Shown: positions 8,001 to 16,796, counted from the first letter of the stretch. The stretch: 44,588 nucleotides of DNA from Caldilinea sp. CFX5 (GCA_021405325.1 QWII01000124.1:1-44588), one strand, 5' to 3'. Notes: generated by a model not told the origin, from the sequence alone. Numbers and translations are program-made.

Positions 8001-9071
8001 CTGTAACAGATTAATGGCGTTACGCGCCACCGTTTCCCCGGTCAGCGGATTAAAGCCGATAATGACCGTAAAGAGCAGATAGCCCGGTATATAGCGGGCA
8101 TACTCATTGAGCCGCTCCCCAATGCCAAAGGGGAGCCGTTGCAGATCGGGCGCCGGCGCCGCCGACAGTGGCTGGCGTTGGGCGATTGTGGCGCCTTGTT
8201 GGACGACATGCGTAGTTTCGTGCGCCATCAGCGGCAGATTACTGCTCGATTCACTGCGGTTGAGAAAGATATGGTTGCGATGGGTAAAGGCGCGCGCCTG
8301 CAGCGCACCGGCGGCCTGCTGGGCGGACGGCGTCGTGTGGACGCGCACATGGCTCAAATTGACCCCAAGCTGCGGCTCAATCCGCCGGCGCACCGTCAGC
8401 GGAATCGGCGCCCCCGGACCGGGGTTACGGATGGTGGCTGCCGTGGTCGCCGAGACATGCGGGACGCTACCCCCCGTCTCGGCGCGCTGAAGAGACCAGG
8501 GCTGGAGCAGCTCCTCAGCCGCTGGCTGGCGCTGTACCGTCTCTTCTTCCTCTTCTTGCCGCTGTATCCGCAGGGATTGAACCGGCTCCTCCATTTCGTC
8601 CGCTGGGCCTTCGTTCCTCTGACGTTGGATCGGCCACGGTTGAACCAGCGCTGCGGCGGCCTCCTCCTGTGGCCGGCGTTGGACAACAGACGCTTGCACC
8701 GGCTCTTCCTCGGCTGTGGGTTGCCGCTGCAGGCGTACCGGTTGAAGCGCCGTTTCTTCTTCGGGCATCTGGCGCTGGGTCAGCCCTCCTGGCGGCAGGG
8801 TGGCGATGGGCGGCGCCGGTGTTCCTGCCGTAATCCGTGCCGCCACGGCGTCGGCTTCCCGTTCATAGGGATCGTTGGGCTGGCCGATCACCACTTTGGG
8901 CTGGATGGGCAGTCCTAGCGCAACGGGTGGTGACGCACCGCCCAGCAGACTGCCCGGCGTCGGCGCGCGTAAGAGCCGCGCTGGGGTTGTTCCTGAGGAA
9001 CTGGCGCTGCGCGGCTCGCTCTCAGAATGGCCGGTTTTGGCTTTTGCTTTCGCACGGGCGGTGGTAGTCAT
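5043..9071 (-). CDS. DUF4157 CIS-associated effector/cargo with helical repeats and variable C-terminal domain
   Basis: This 1342-aa protein is the last gene of the CIS cluster. Residues 57-80 carry the usual lead motif of DUF4157 proteins (DPYEREADAVA). Residues 100-195 are a low-complexity linker with repeated QRQ/LQRQ units. DUF4157 spans about 222-293 with a zinc-protease-like HETTH at 284-288. Residues ~315-1015 are long amphipathic helices rich in W, L and I, including an internal duplication (about 328-390 and 602-665, both opening IPGY). From about residue 1037 the DNA drops from ~62% to ~40% GC. This tip contains H1184/H1186 and NNC (Cys1262) in a context that recalls permuted NlpC/P60 or LRAT-like cysteine enzymes. 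DUF4157 is known to mark eCIS cargo. The enzymatic activity is a guess. It starts 48 nt after the ATPase stop. Confidence 0.85.
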   Translation of the reverse strand: MTTTARAKAKAKTGHSESEPRSASSSGTTPARLLRAPTPGSLLGGASPPVALGLPIQPKVVIGQPNDPYEREADAVAARITAGTPAPPIATLPPGGLTQRQMPEEETALQPVRLQRQPTAEEEPVQASVVQRRPQEEAAAALVQPWPIQRQRNEGPADEMEEPVQSLRIQRQEEEEETVQRQPAAEELLQPWSLQRAETGGSVPHVSATTAATIRNPGPGAPIPLTVRRRIEPQLGVNLSHVRVHTTPSAQQAAGALQARAFTHRNHIFLNRSESSSNLPLMAHETTHVVQQGATIAQRQPLSAAPAPDLQRLPFGIGERLNEYARYIPGYLLFTVIIGFNPLTGETVARNAINLLQGLMGLVPFGTAIFDKLQEYGILQAAFAWVQGELARLDLSLARVERTIEAAWEEVDLLAGFDYNLGVVRRHFEQLYNDVVAFALSLVDQIITFIKEAVLGVVEGLLADNRAWALIKKILHYDPLRNQPVEATTVEILADFLLLIGKEQELAQMRERGTLETTAAWLDTQLGAFLSLLGQLGALFTAAWEAIQPENLPNLGANLQSLATQALGFLQGVWDFAVTVATTVLQLIKDALLSWLKSFATAIPGYHLITVILGRDVFTQEEVLRTPTNLIRGFMSVLPGGEQQFQQMSETGVIPAAAQRIESLLGALGISWAFVQELFLGIWNSLTITDLIDPLGAFQRIMDRFGEPIGRLLTFVWEVIKIVLELVLQMMGFPFDLIGSIISNALQAIDDIKRDPIGFLINLLAAMKLGFSNFFANIVQHLLGGLSDWLFRGLRAAGIEPPTDLSLSSILGFVLQVLGISMERIWQKLGERIGPENVARIRGAIDRLVGIWNFIKDVQERGVVAIWEYIESQISNLWTMVLQKAQEWIMERIINRAIQWLLSLLDPTGIMPVINSCIAFFRAVQSAIEYLRDILTIINDYVSTVASIARGAIEPGAQKLEQGLANAIPVAIGFLANQFGLGNIGEKMTEIIGGVREIVDAGLDWLLDQAMRLWDGMMRMLGLGGESTPEEGELDPTDHRGIVARAITELEAPVASPGDYEALRSTKQAQARQIEERYSAVLEPGIGLFVRFSEPATDRSDNDLDFTVTVAPNNETGEGSISLGDTGQVGIYLHYQHAGSGGVRPPHIVIKTVVNRERTIATELVVVTARLEQLPQGVRRSVTHIHEAFYDRRVDANVWQNDFTHFCTSVKGGVRTSIVQVTRGVDYQEYIPLHPNEAERAYQFQAGVVGSSVGQYTHSNNCVTHARDVLVQAGIPGAGRLPSYEGEFATQVRQYVEGIIVEDFPDWVRAALEAWRADPRDYENVNLYEDFFREFLRRNLEL

Positions 9072-9119
9072 GATGGTTATGCCTACATGCCAAGGTCTGC
9101 CCCGTAGGGTGCGACCGGC

Positions 9120-11303
9120 TCAATTCGTCAATGTGTCCAGAAAGGCCGCCATACCCTGATGGCGTCCATTACGGTCGCTGCTGTCGATCAACGGAAAGCT
9201 GGCGCCGGCTTTGCGATATTCGCTGCGTAGCGCTTCTGCCAGGTGGCGATTGGTCACTTGCGCCTTGCGCCCTGCCGCGTCCCCCTGCTCATGCAACGCC
9301 AACAAGGTGGCATGGAGCGCCGCATTGCGGATCTGCCCACCGGTCAGCGAGCAGCGGAGCGCCACGCTCTCCAGGTAGTGGTCGGTGACGGCGTGATTGG
9401 CCGGCAGGTGCAATTGCCAGATCTGCCAGCGTTCCTGTTCGCGCGGCGGTGTAAAAGTAACCACCACATCCATGCGCCGCTGAAAGGCGCTGTCGATATT
9501 CTCCCCCACGTTGGTGGTGATGAACACAATGCCCTGGTAATGCTCCAGCCGTTGCAGCAAAAAGTTGGTCTCCAGGTTGGCATAGCGATCATTGGCCGAT
9601 TTGACCTCGGTGCGGTTGCCCAGCAGCGCGTCCCCCTCATCCAGCAGCAGGATCACATCCAACTCTTCGGCGTGGCTCAGGATCTGGTGTAGATTTTTCT
9701 CCGTCTCGCCAATGTATTTGTTGATCACCGCCGCCAGATCAACCCGGTAGAGATCAATGCCCAACTCGGCGCTGAGAATTTTGGCCGCCAGCGTTTTGCC
9801 CGTTCCACTGGGGCCATTAAAGAGGGCGCGCACACCACGATTGGCGCTGTCGGCAAAGGCGGGAGCAAGCTGCGCCAACAACTGCTCGCGATGGCGGCAG
9901 CGGCTTTCCAGCTCGCGCAGCTTGGCGGCGGGTTGTTCCCCAACCACCAACTGCGCCCAGGCGCCGCCGGCTTCCAGATAGGTGGCCAGCGTCTCCAACT
10001 TCTGCCGGTTGAGGGTGCGACAAGCGGCGCGCACATCGGGTAAGGTGACTTGCGTGCGCCCAGCCAGCGCCGCATTGGTTGCCGCCACGTCGGCTGCCTG
10101 ACGGATATAGCCAGCGGGCAAATGAAATTGGCGACTGATCTCCTCCAGGGTTTCTACCCCCAGGTTGTCCAGCGCGCCCTGCCACAGGCGGCGGCGTTCG
10201 GCCAGCGTCGGTTTGGGCAGCGTAAGGGTGACGGCGCGCTGCATTGGCGGGCCGCTCACCCCGCCCTCCGGGCCAAGCAAAAGCCCAAGCGGGCCAGCAT
10301 AGGCGGTCAACGACGGCAAAGGCGCCGTCTCCCCCGGCGCCAGATCATAGCTCAGGACGGGCAAGGAGTTGGTGAGCAGGCAGAGCGGCCCAATCTCTTG
10401 CCCGGCCCCCGGCGGCAGTCGTTGCCCATTGATCACCACGATCCCCCGATCCAACAGGCGGGCCAGGGCGCCCATCACAGGCAGCCGGGTGCTGCCCGGT
10501 GTACTGCGCAAGACAATGGCAGCGACCTGTTGCCGCCGGATGAGCGCCGGCAGATGACGCAACTGATCGCACAGCGCCGGCGGCAGGATCAATGCTTCAA
10601 GCGGCGCAAAGTAGGTGGGCGGGTAGTAGTCAAGCAGATTGCCCAGCTCAGCGCCGGGCGGCGCCGCGCCCTGGGCGGCATCCCACAGGCGATGGGGAAC
10701 CCGTACCAACCACTCGGCGCGCGGCGCGTCCTGATTGTCAGCCACCAACAAGCCGTCGGCCAGCAACCCTTTGTAGAGCGGAGTACCCAGGCCCATGGCT
10801 GCCGTGTTGAGGCGCCAGATCTGGGTGAGCAGTTCCAACGTGGGGCGCCGGTAGGGCAAGGGCGCTTGCAGATGGGCAAAGAGGGCGCCAAAGCGTGAAT
10901 CCTCCTCCACCAAACCGGCCAAGACAAAGCCGATACGCCGGTCAAAATCAGCGTCGGCAGCGCTGCCAAGGGTGGTAAGGGGCAAATGTACAGGAACGGT
11001 TGCTTCCCAGGCGCGAAGCTGCCGCTGCCACCAGGCCGCCCCCGCCTCCCAGGTCAATTGTTCGGGCATCTGGCTGCGCATCTCCGCAAAGTAGCCGGCA
11101 AGAAAGGGATGCGCCTGCAACGACTCGTCGAGCGTCTGCCCACGCTCGACGGCCAGCGCCCGCAGATAATTGAGCAGCCAAAAGATCGCCGTATAGAAAT
11201 GCAGCGTGAAGTGGCCGGCGGGGTCGCCGGGCGCATGGGCAAAAGGGCGATTCAGTTCGGTTACGGCAGCCTCGGTTGCCGCCGTTGCTGTTTTTGTCAC
11301 CAT
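9120..11303 (-). CDS. CIS-associated AAA+ ATPase (Afp15-like)
   Basis: This 727-aa protein has a large N-terminal part (1-470) with a degenerate ATPase-like region, then a full AAA+ module. It shows Walker A GPSGTGKT near residue 495, Walker B ILLLDEGDA near 553, sensor-1 FITTN near 593 and an arginine-finger stretch FQRRMD near 608. Afp15/Pvc15 ATPases belong to every well-studied eCIS and are thought to help assembly or cargo loading in the producing cell, not firing. Place in the cluster, just before the DUF4157 gene, fits cargo handling. The start lacks a strong ribosome site. A family B hairpin lies in the 102-nt gap upstream. Identity is secure; the exact role is inferred from the family. 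Confidence 0.92.
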   Translation of the reverse strand: MVTKTATAATEAAVTELNRPFAHAPGDPAGHFTLHFYTAIFWLLNYLRALAVERGQTLDESLQAHPFLAGYFAEMRSQMPEQLTWEAGAAWWQRQLRAWEATVPVHLPLTTLGSAADADFDRRIGFVLAGLVEEDSRFGALFAHLQAPLPYRRPTLELLTQIWRLNTAAMGLGTPLYKGLLADGLLVADNQDAPRAEWLVRVPHRLWDAAQGAAPPGAELGNLLDYYPPTYFAPLEALILPPALCDQLRHLPALIRRQQVAAIVLRSTPGSTRLPVMGALARLLDRGIVVINGQRLPPGAGQEIGPLCLLTNSLPVLSYDLAPGETAPLPSLTAYAGPLGLLLGPEGGVSGPPMQRAVTLTLPKPTLAERRRLWQGALDNLGVETLEEISRQFHLPAGYIRQAADVAATNAALAGRTQVTLPDVRAACRTLNRQKLETLATYLEAGGAWAQLVVGEQPAAKLRELESRCRHREQLLAQLAPAFADSANRGVRALFNGPSGTGKTLAAKILSAELGIDLYRVDLAAVINKYIGETEKNLHQILSHAEELDVILLLDEGDALLGNRTEVKSANDRYANLETNFLLQRLEHYQGIVFITTNVGENIDSAFQRRMDVVVTFTPPREQERWQIWQLHLPANHAVTDHYLESVALRCSLTGGQIRNAALHATLLALHEQGDAAGRKAQVTNRHLAEALRSEYRKAGASFPLIDSSDRNGRHQGMAAFLDTLTN

Positions 11304-11329
11304 TGGCTCGCATTCTTCTCAGGGAACTC

Positions 11330-11389
11330 CCGCTCTCGCTCACAGCCGGTCACCGGTTGCCTTTTAGGCGCGGCTGCGAGCGAGAGCGG
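11330..11389. repeat. Hairpin repeat, family B copy 1
   Basis: Two 19-nt arms (11330-11348 and 11371-11389) pair with one mismatch. The 22-nt loop contains caccggttgccttttaggcg, which recurs in the hairpin at 40908-40958. It occupies most of the gap between the 624-aa protein gene and the ATPase gene within the CIS cluster, where it could act as an intra-operon mRNA stability element or partial terminator. Confidence 0.7.
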
Positions 11390-11405
11390 CTTGGTAGTTA
11401 AAACC

Positions 11406-13280
11406 CTATTCAACAAAATGAAATTTGATCACACGCCCCCAATGCGGCAACCAGCCAGGGTCCTGATCCAGTCCACTGCGGCGCGCCGCCAGGTTAATCT
11501 GCGCCAACCGCAGCACCAGATCCACATGGCTGCTGGTGACAAAGAGGCGGCCACGGAGGGCGAGTAAGTGCCCAATGTCCTTACTATCGGCCGGGGCGTC
11601 GCCCAACGACAAGCGCCGGCACAGCCAGTGGCGTAGATAAGGCAACACCAGCGCCAGCCAATCGCGTAACACCGGGTTGAGCGGATCAACCAGCGGCCCT
11701 ACGAGTGGCGGCTCGTCAGCCAAGGGCGTTGCCGGCCAAGGCGCAGCCCACGCTGCCGGCAATTGGGGCGGGCCGGCCTGAAGCAGCGCTTCACCCGGTA
11801 AGGCTGGCGGCGTGCGGCCCGCAAGGTGGGCCAGCGCCGCCCAGATTGGATCCGCCAGCAAGGCGACGCCGGTCGCTGCTAATAGCCCGCGCCCCACACT
11901 CTCCAACACCCCCCACGGCCCGACGTGTGACTGTATCCCCCAGTCCGCCGCAAACCAGGCCGGGAGTCGCAGGCGTTCCAGCATGTTGATCAGATAGAGC
12001 AGCCCCCCGACTTCGGTGGTGACGCCATCGCGTAGCGTGTTCGCACCAAGCAGAAGCGCAGATTGGACCGGCGATGTCGCCGCTGTTGCAGGTCGCGCTG
12101 CGGGCGTCACATCTGGCCTGCCTTGCCGGCTGTCGAGCGGCGTTTCCACCGCCACTGGCGGCGTCCCGGTTGCTGTCGGCGGCGCCAGTGGCGGCGCCCC
12201 CCAAAGCGGGTCAAGGGTGGGTTGTTCTCCCGTCTGACTGGATTGCGCCCTGGCAGGGACAACGCCCGCCGGTTGAATTGACTGTGATCCGCTCCCTGCT
12301 GCAATGGGTATGGCGTCAGGCTGCGCGTCCGTCGTTTTCGTTATTTCCGTTGTGGTGGCGTTCAGCGGTGCGGTCGGTAACACCAGTGCGGTACGGTGCC
12401 ACCACCAACGGTGCGCAGCGCTGGTAAAGGCTGGACTTTGCGCAAAGCCTGGTCGATGGAAGAGCGTCAGCGCCACGCCGAGCAACGCATCTGCGGTCGG
12501 TGACAGCGCCGCCGGCGCCGCTGGTTTCAGCCACGGCTGCCAGGGTGGACGCCACCCGTTGGCGGCTTCTATGGTGGCGCCTGACTGATGCGTAGCTCCG
12601 TTGGGAGCGGTTTCTGATTGCCGCGAGCCCTCGTCCACTGCTGTTCCTGGCGTCGATGGCCCGCTTGTCTGAAATGCTGTCACCTGGTGGGTTTGCAGCA
12701 GTTGGCTCAGCAAGCGCTCAGTTTCTGTGGGCGAGCAAGCTAACAGAATCTTCACTGCCTTATCCCAGCTACTCAGCAGGTGAAACAGCGCAGGCATCTG
12801 TTCTACTTGCTGGGTCAACAGCCGGAAGGGCGTCGGCTGGGTGGACAACCCCAAGCGGCGCAAGATCACCTGCCACCACCAGCGTGTCGACGCTATCCCC
12901 TGCGCCAGGTCCAGCGCCAGACAAGCCAACAGTTCAGCTTCGTCGGCAAAAAGGAGCGCATCAGGATTGCCGGGAATCTGCCCCTGCACCGGACGCACCG
13001 CGCGCTCGTGTCGCACAGCCAGCTCCTGTCGCACGGCCCTTTCCCACTGGCGCTGGCCTTTGGGCTGGGCGTCGATGGCAAGGGTGCGCGGCCGCGGGTC
13101 GTGCATCTGTCGGATCAGCAAGATCGCGGCGGGCGGCAGCGCGGCGGGCGTCAATGCACTCTGCGCCAATAAATGGGCCACGCGCAAGCGCACAACGGTT
13201 GGCGGCAAGGTGCTATGCTGCCGTCTTTGATCAGGCGACAATGCTGTGCGCACCCGGCCAATCACCACTCCATCAATCAT
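11406..13280 (-). CDS. CIS protein in tape-measure position, unassigned
   Basis: The 624-aa product is not confidently recognised. The N-terminal ~200 residues are helical and include LPPAAILLIRQMHDPRP, a pattern I associate with CIS proteins of this lineage. Residues ~205-400 are low complexity (Pro, Ala, Thr, Gln). Near residue 440 GGLLYLINMLERL resembles the hydrophobic signature of CIS tape-measure-type (Afp14-like) proteins. The protein is much shorter than the ~2000-aa Afp14, so if it sets tail length it does so differently. I chose ATG 13280 because GGAGG lies 10 nt upstream; it overlaps the preceding stop by 8 nt (ATGATTGA), which indicates translational coupling. Membership in the CIS is strong from position, function weak. 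Confidence 0.6.
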   Translation of the reverse strand: MIDGVVIGRVRTALSPDQRRQHSTLPPTVVRLRVAHLLAQSALTPAALPPAAILLIRQMHDPRPRTLAIDAQPKGQRQWERAVRQELAVRHERAVRPVQGQIPGNPDALLFADEAELLACLALDLAQGIASTRWWWQVILRRLGLSTQPTPFRLLTQQVEQMPALFHLLSSWDKAVKILLACSPTETERLLSQLLQTHQVTAFQTSGPSTPGTAVDEGSRQSETAPNGATHQSGATIEAANGWRPPWQPWLKPAAPAALSPTADALLGVALTLFHRPGFAQSPAFTSAAHRWWWHRTALVLPTAPLNATTTEITKTTDAQPDAIPIAAGSGSQSIQPAGVVPARAQSSQTGEQPTLDPLWGAPPLAPPTATGTPPVAVETPLDSRQGRPDVTPAARPATAATSPVQSALLLGANTLRDGVTTEVGGLLYLINMLERLRLPAWFAADWGIQSHVGPWGVLESVGRGLLAATGVALLADPIWAALAHLAGRTPPALPGEALLQAGPPQLPAAWAAPWPATPLADEPPLVGPLVDPLNPVLRDWLALVLPYLRHWLCRRLSLGDAPADSKDIGHLLALRGRLFVTSSHVDLVLRLAQINLAARRSGLDQDPGWLPHWGRVIKFHFVE

Positions 13281-14487
13281 CGAAACGCTTCCTCCGTTCT
13301 TGGCGGACAAAGAGCACATAGTCCTGTCCCTCGTCGCCATAGATCACGATGGGCGTTTTGTCATCCTCGACGAGATCGATTGGATCGACCAGCAACGCCT
13401 GCTCGACATGGCGGCGCAGGAAAGCCGGGTCTCCACGCTGGAGTTGGTAGTTCAATCCTTTGAAAAAGGTGTCAACCATAAAGCCGCTCCGTCCGCTGGG
13501 CAGATAACCAACCGGCGGCAGGTAGCGAAAATGTTCCTGTGCTGCAATCCCGGTGACGGCGCCCCGGCTGCGCAACCAGACCAGATGTTCCTGAAATTGC
13601 AAAAAGATCGCCTCCGCCGCAAGCCGGTGGCGCTCGCCGCTGTGTAGGGGCCAGAAGAGATCCGCCACGGGTGTTGTAAGGCGCCGGCGCACAGCCCAAT
13701 TATCGGCAAAGTGAAAGGCGCCGGCGCTCCGATAGAGCAGCGCCAGGGGGACATCACACTCAGTCAGCGTACCCGCTTTGCGCAACTCGTCAATGGCGCC
13801 CCAAGTGACATAGGCGGATTGGCCGGCAACCTGTCGGAAGGGGTCTTGCTGGTACTGGCTGAGAGTCGGCGTGCCAAAGCAGAAATGGGCCAGCAAATTG
13901 CGCAGCTTGGAGAGCAGCGCCGTATTGCTCCCAAGATTGGTGTTGCTAAGGAGGGTTGCCACCCCGGCCATCTTGCCGGCATCCAGGTCAACCAGACGAA
14001 ATTGCACTCCCTCCACGGCATAGCGATCCCCGCAGCCACGGACGCTGCCGTCATCCAGCCCGCGCATGGGGGCGCGCTCGGCATAACCGGAAGCCGGCGC
14101 CAGCACCAGGAGCGCAATGCCTGGTGTTGACGTCGGCGTCTTGGTTACGACCGTGGGGCAATCGCTAAAGAGACCGGCGGTGACGGCCACCGGATCGGGT
14201 GTGGGTGTCAAGGTCAATTCGGTTGTTGTCGCCAGAGTGAGCGTTTGTCCCTTGGCGTTGAGCGCCAACCCAGCCGCCACACTCACTTTGGGTGCGCCGG
14301 TGGTGCTGCGCAAGAGTTTGATTGACAGGCCATTGGCGACGCCGGCGCCAATGGCCTGCCCCAACTGTTCCCGCTGGCGGCGGTTGGCAAGCTGTTCATC
14401 GCTCAGGTCGGTGGCGGTCAGCAGCCGGCCATTAAAGAAGTTGGCGTTACGAATGTTGTTAAAAATCGGCATCTCTAATGCAGCCAT
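13273..14487 (-). CDS. CIS baseplate-docked fibre-like protein (404 aa)
   Basis: This 404-aa protein begins with a module (about residues 6-95) containing NFFNGRLLTATDLSDEQ and a later GLALNAKGQTL. The neighbouring 715-aa protein starts with the same arrangement, so both probably bind the same baseplate site. The rest has no recognised fold; residues ~115-160 include a short Gly/Asp-rich loop, and the C-terminus is charged. A good AGGAGA ribosome site lies 8 nt before the ATG. It is translationally coupled to the 624-aa protein. A fibre or fibre-adaptor role is inferred from the shared N-terminus and from gene position after the wedge genes. Confidence 0.6.
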   Translation of the reverse strand: MAALEMPIFNNIRNANFFNGRLLTATDLSDEQLANRRQREQLGQAIGAGVANGLSIKLLRSTTGAPKVSVAAGLALNAKGQTLTLATTTELTLTPTPDPVAVTAGLFSDCPTVVTKTPTSTPGIALLVLAPASGYAERAPMRGLDDGSVRGCGDRYAVEGVQFRLVDLDAGKMAGVATLLSNTNLGSNTALLSKLRNLLAHFCFGTPTLSQYQQDPFRQVAGQSAYVTWGAIDELRKAGTLTECDVPLALLYRSAGAFHFADNWAVRRRLTTPVADLFWPLHSGERHRLAAEAIFLQFQEHLVWLRSRGAVTGIAAQEHFRYLPPVGYLPSGRSGFMVDTFFKGLNYQLQRGDPAFLRRHVEQALLVDPIDLVEDDKTPIVIYGDEGQDYVLFVRQERRKRFDD

Positions 14488-14534
14488 CGGATCGTCTCCT
14501 GCGACGGGCCTTTTGCCCGCTCTGTTCTCCTACC

Positions 14535-16682
14535 TTAGCCAACGGTAATCAGGGCGCGAATTCCCTCCAGGCGGGCGGCGGTCATGCCGCGGATCCTCAG
14601 TAGATCATCAATGGTGGCAAAACCACCGGCCGGTCGTTCCGCCACAATCCGTTCCGCCAGGGCGCGGTTCATGCCCGGCAATTGCGCCAGCTCGTCAGCC
14701 GTCGCTCTATTGATGTCGAGCCGCCTGGGTGGTTGCACACCGCCGTCGCGATCTTCTTTCGGCAACACTTCTTCCAGCGCTGGGCCATAGGCGCTGATTT
14801 CGACCATAAAGGGCTTGGCGATGGGGAGAAAATGCTGGAAACCAAACTCGGCATTGTCGAATTCGCCCCGCGCCATGCGTTGGATGAGCGACGGGCGCAA
14901 GACAGGTGTGGTTATCGCAACAACGATCCCCTCCTCGGTAAACGCCACGACCTGAAAATTGGCCGGAAAAGGATGCGCTTCTCGGATGAAGTTTGGATTA
15001 TTTAAGGATGCCTCGACAAGCTCGTCTTCTTTGGCCAAAAGATTTTTGATGTCGATGTCACCACCGGCCAAGTCCGCTAATCGGTCATTCAAAATGGTGC
15101 CTTTGACGATATAGGTCACCTTTGCCAGGTCAAAAACATAGGCGGGAAACGTCAGCAAGTATTGCCCGGCGACTGCGCCGATGGGTGTGGCATTCAATCC
15201 TGCGTAACTGGTGGTCGGATTGAATGCGTTCCCATCGCGATCAAAGATGCCGGCGGCCACAATGGCATACGCGCCGGCTTTGGCGGGACGCAGCACAACA
15301 TTTGTCGGACCAGAACCGCCGCTGGGCAAGGTGCGCGGCACCCACTGACGCTGTCCCTCATTCCACGACAACACTTGATCGTTCGTCGGTGTTGGCGCAG
15401 TGACATCGGTCAAGTCATCAAGCTTCGGCAGGGGGCTGGCGGGGACAGCAGCCGGGCGCCAGGCATTCGCCGTCCAGGTGAGTACGTTCCCGTCATTGAT
15501 TCTTGTCCCTGTCGCCGGCATCGCCACGGCCCGCCCCTGCATCGACTGGAGCAGAGGATCGGGGTAGGCGCCCCGCAGATCGCCGCCGGCCTTCTGCCCG
15601 TAGGGCATGGCTTGCCCCGCCGCCGCCGCTTCCGCCAGATCGGTGATGCGATGGCCCCCGGCGCTCTGGTCGCCGGTCAGCGGTCGTGTGCCGTCGGTAC
15701 GGAGGTATTGGGGGTGATCATCGGCATCCAGATTCGCCAGCGTGCTGTGATCGGTGATGCGATGGGCGCTCAACAGGCAAAGCAATTCCTGCTGCAAACG
15801 GCTAGGCACCAGGATGGGTCGGTCGCACGGTTCCAGCGCCGCGCTATCGACCAGCAGGCGGTTGTTCTCGTTCAGTTCCACGGCGATACAGGCCAACAAA
15901 ATACAATCGGCGCCGACGGCGGCGTGGTAGCGGGGACAAATTTCCGTCACCCAGATGGCCAGCGCTTCCTCCAAGGTCGCACAGGCCGTTGCCGCCGGCA
16001 GCACAAATGGCCCAGCCGGCGGCGAGGTGAGCGGGGGTGAACCCAGCAGATCCTCGCCCAGGGCGCGCACGGCGGCCAACAGGAGCGCACGGTCATCCTC
16101 CACCGGCGAGGTCACGGCATCCAGGATGACGACCTGCGCCAATAGCCCACCAAAGGCGCGCGCCAGATCTTCGGCGGGCTGGGGCGGCGGCGTCCAGGTG
16201 AACTGCGCCTGAAAGGCTTCATGAATGCGCGATGGGGCGCGCGTATCCTCATCGGTGGCGCAAGGGCGACCCGCCACCGGCACCAGGTCGGTCAAGCACT
16301 CCTCATAGCAGAGCTGGACATAGACCCGCGGCGGCGCCGGGGGACTGTCCGCCGGCGGCGGGTTGGCTGCAATCCAGGCGCCCAGATTGGCGCACTGTTC
16401 GCGATCCACCCAGAGCCAATGCCCTTTGGGGCTAACGCCGTAGCCCTGGGCAATGCGCACGAGTCGATCGTCGTCCCCATCGGCCGGATCGATAGTCACC
16501 GCCAGACCGCAGACGGCGCCATAGCCATGCAGCAGCAGATTGCTCAGGCTATTCTTCCATTCAAAGTGGATCTGTTCTTGCCGGAAGTCATCGACGCCCA
16601 TAACCATGCCCAGCGTATAGTTCAGCCGTTTGTTGGGCGGGAGCGTACCATTGGCCGTTGAGAGGGTTGAGCAATCTTTCAT
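14535..16682 (-). CDS. CIS tail-fibre-like protein with C-terminal ComEA-type helix-hairpin-helix
   Basis: I start this gene at ATG 16682 (715 aa): AAGGGA lies 8 nt upstream, and a longer reading frame would begin inside a large hairpin. The N-terminal ~110 residues share the docking module of the 404-aa neighbour (GMVMGVDDFRQEQ). Around residues 300-350 is a phage-fibre type segment (HSTLANLDADDHPQYL, then GGHRITDLAEA). Residues 653-715 form a double helix-hairpin-helix like ComEA: LDINRATADELAQLPGM followed by TIDDLLRIRGMTAARLEGI. ComEA-type domains bind double-stranded DNA, which is unexpected on a tail fibre. The fibre role is inferred; the helix-hairpin-helix call is strong from sequence. 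Confidence 0.75.
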   Translation of the reverse strand: MKDCSTLSTANGTLPPNKRLNYTLGMVMGVDDFRQEQIHFEWKNSLSNLLLHGYGAVCGLAVTIDPADGDDDRLVRIAQGYGVSPKGHWLWVDREQCANLGAWIAANPPPADSPPAPPRVYVQLCYEECLTDLVPVAGRPCATDEDTRAPSRIHEAFQAQFTWTPPPQPAEDLARAFGGLLAQVVILDAVTSPVEDDRALLLAAVRALGEDLLGSPPLTSPPAGPFVLPAATACATLEEALAIWVTEICPRYHAAVGADCILLACIAVELNENNRLLVDSAALEPCDRPILVPSRLQQELLCLLSAHRITDHSTLANLDADDHPQYLRTDGTRPLTGDQSAGGHRITDLAEAAAAGQAMPYGQKAGGDLRGAYPDPLLQSMQGRAVAMPATGTRINDGNVLTWTANAWRPAAVPASPLPKLDDLTDVTAPTPTNDQVLSWNEGQRQWVPRTLPSGGSGPTNVVLRPAKAGAYAIVAAGIFDRDGNAFNPTTSYAGLNATPIGAVAGQYLLTFPAYVFDLAKVTYIVKGTILNDRLADLAGGDIDIKNLLAKEDELVEASLNNPNFIREAHPFPANFQVVAFTEEGIVVAITTPVLRPSLIQRMARGEFDNAEFGFQHFLPIAKPFMVEISAYGPALEEVLPKEDRDGGVQPPRRLDINRATADELAQLPGMNRALAERIVAERPAGGFATIDDLLRIRGMTAARLEGIRALITVG

Positions 16683-16712
16683 GTGTAGATCCCTTCGTCT
16701 TCGCTGATTATC

Positions 16713-16796
16713 CGTCCCTACTAAGGCGCTCGTAGCCGGTTCGTGACCGACGGCCTCGTCGCCGGTCACGAACCGGCTATGAGCTTAGTAGGGACG
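16713..16796. repeat. Long intra-cluster hairpin before the fibre gene
   Basis: Arms 16713-16749 and 16763-16796 pair almost fully, with a 3-nt insertion and one substitution in the left arm. The right arm covers the last codons and stop of the 860-aa wedge gene. The arm shares ctcgtagccgg with family B. It separates the wedge genes from the fibre genes and could lower fibre expression or protect the upstream mRNA. Confidence 0.75.

Noticed and set aside
14505..14530. Terminator between the fibre and 404-aa genes
   Set aside because: Only a 4-5-bp stem (cgggccttttgcccg) without U-tract; the gap of 47 nt is too ordinary.
16683..16769. Longer N-terminus for the fibre protein
   Set aside because: It would be encoded inside the large hairpin, lacks a ribosome site, and the conserved module begins after ATG 16682.
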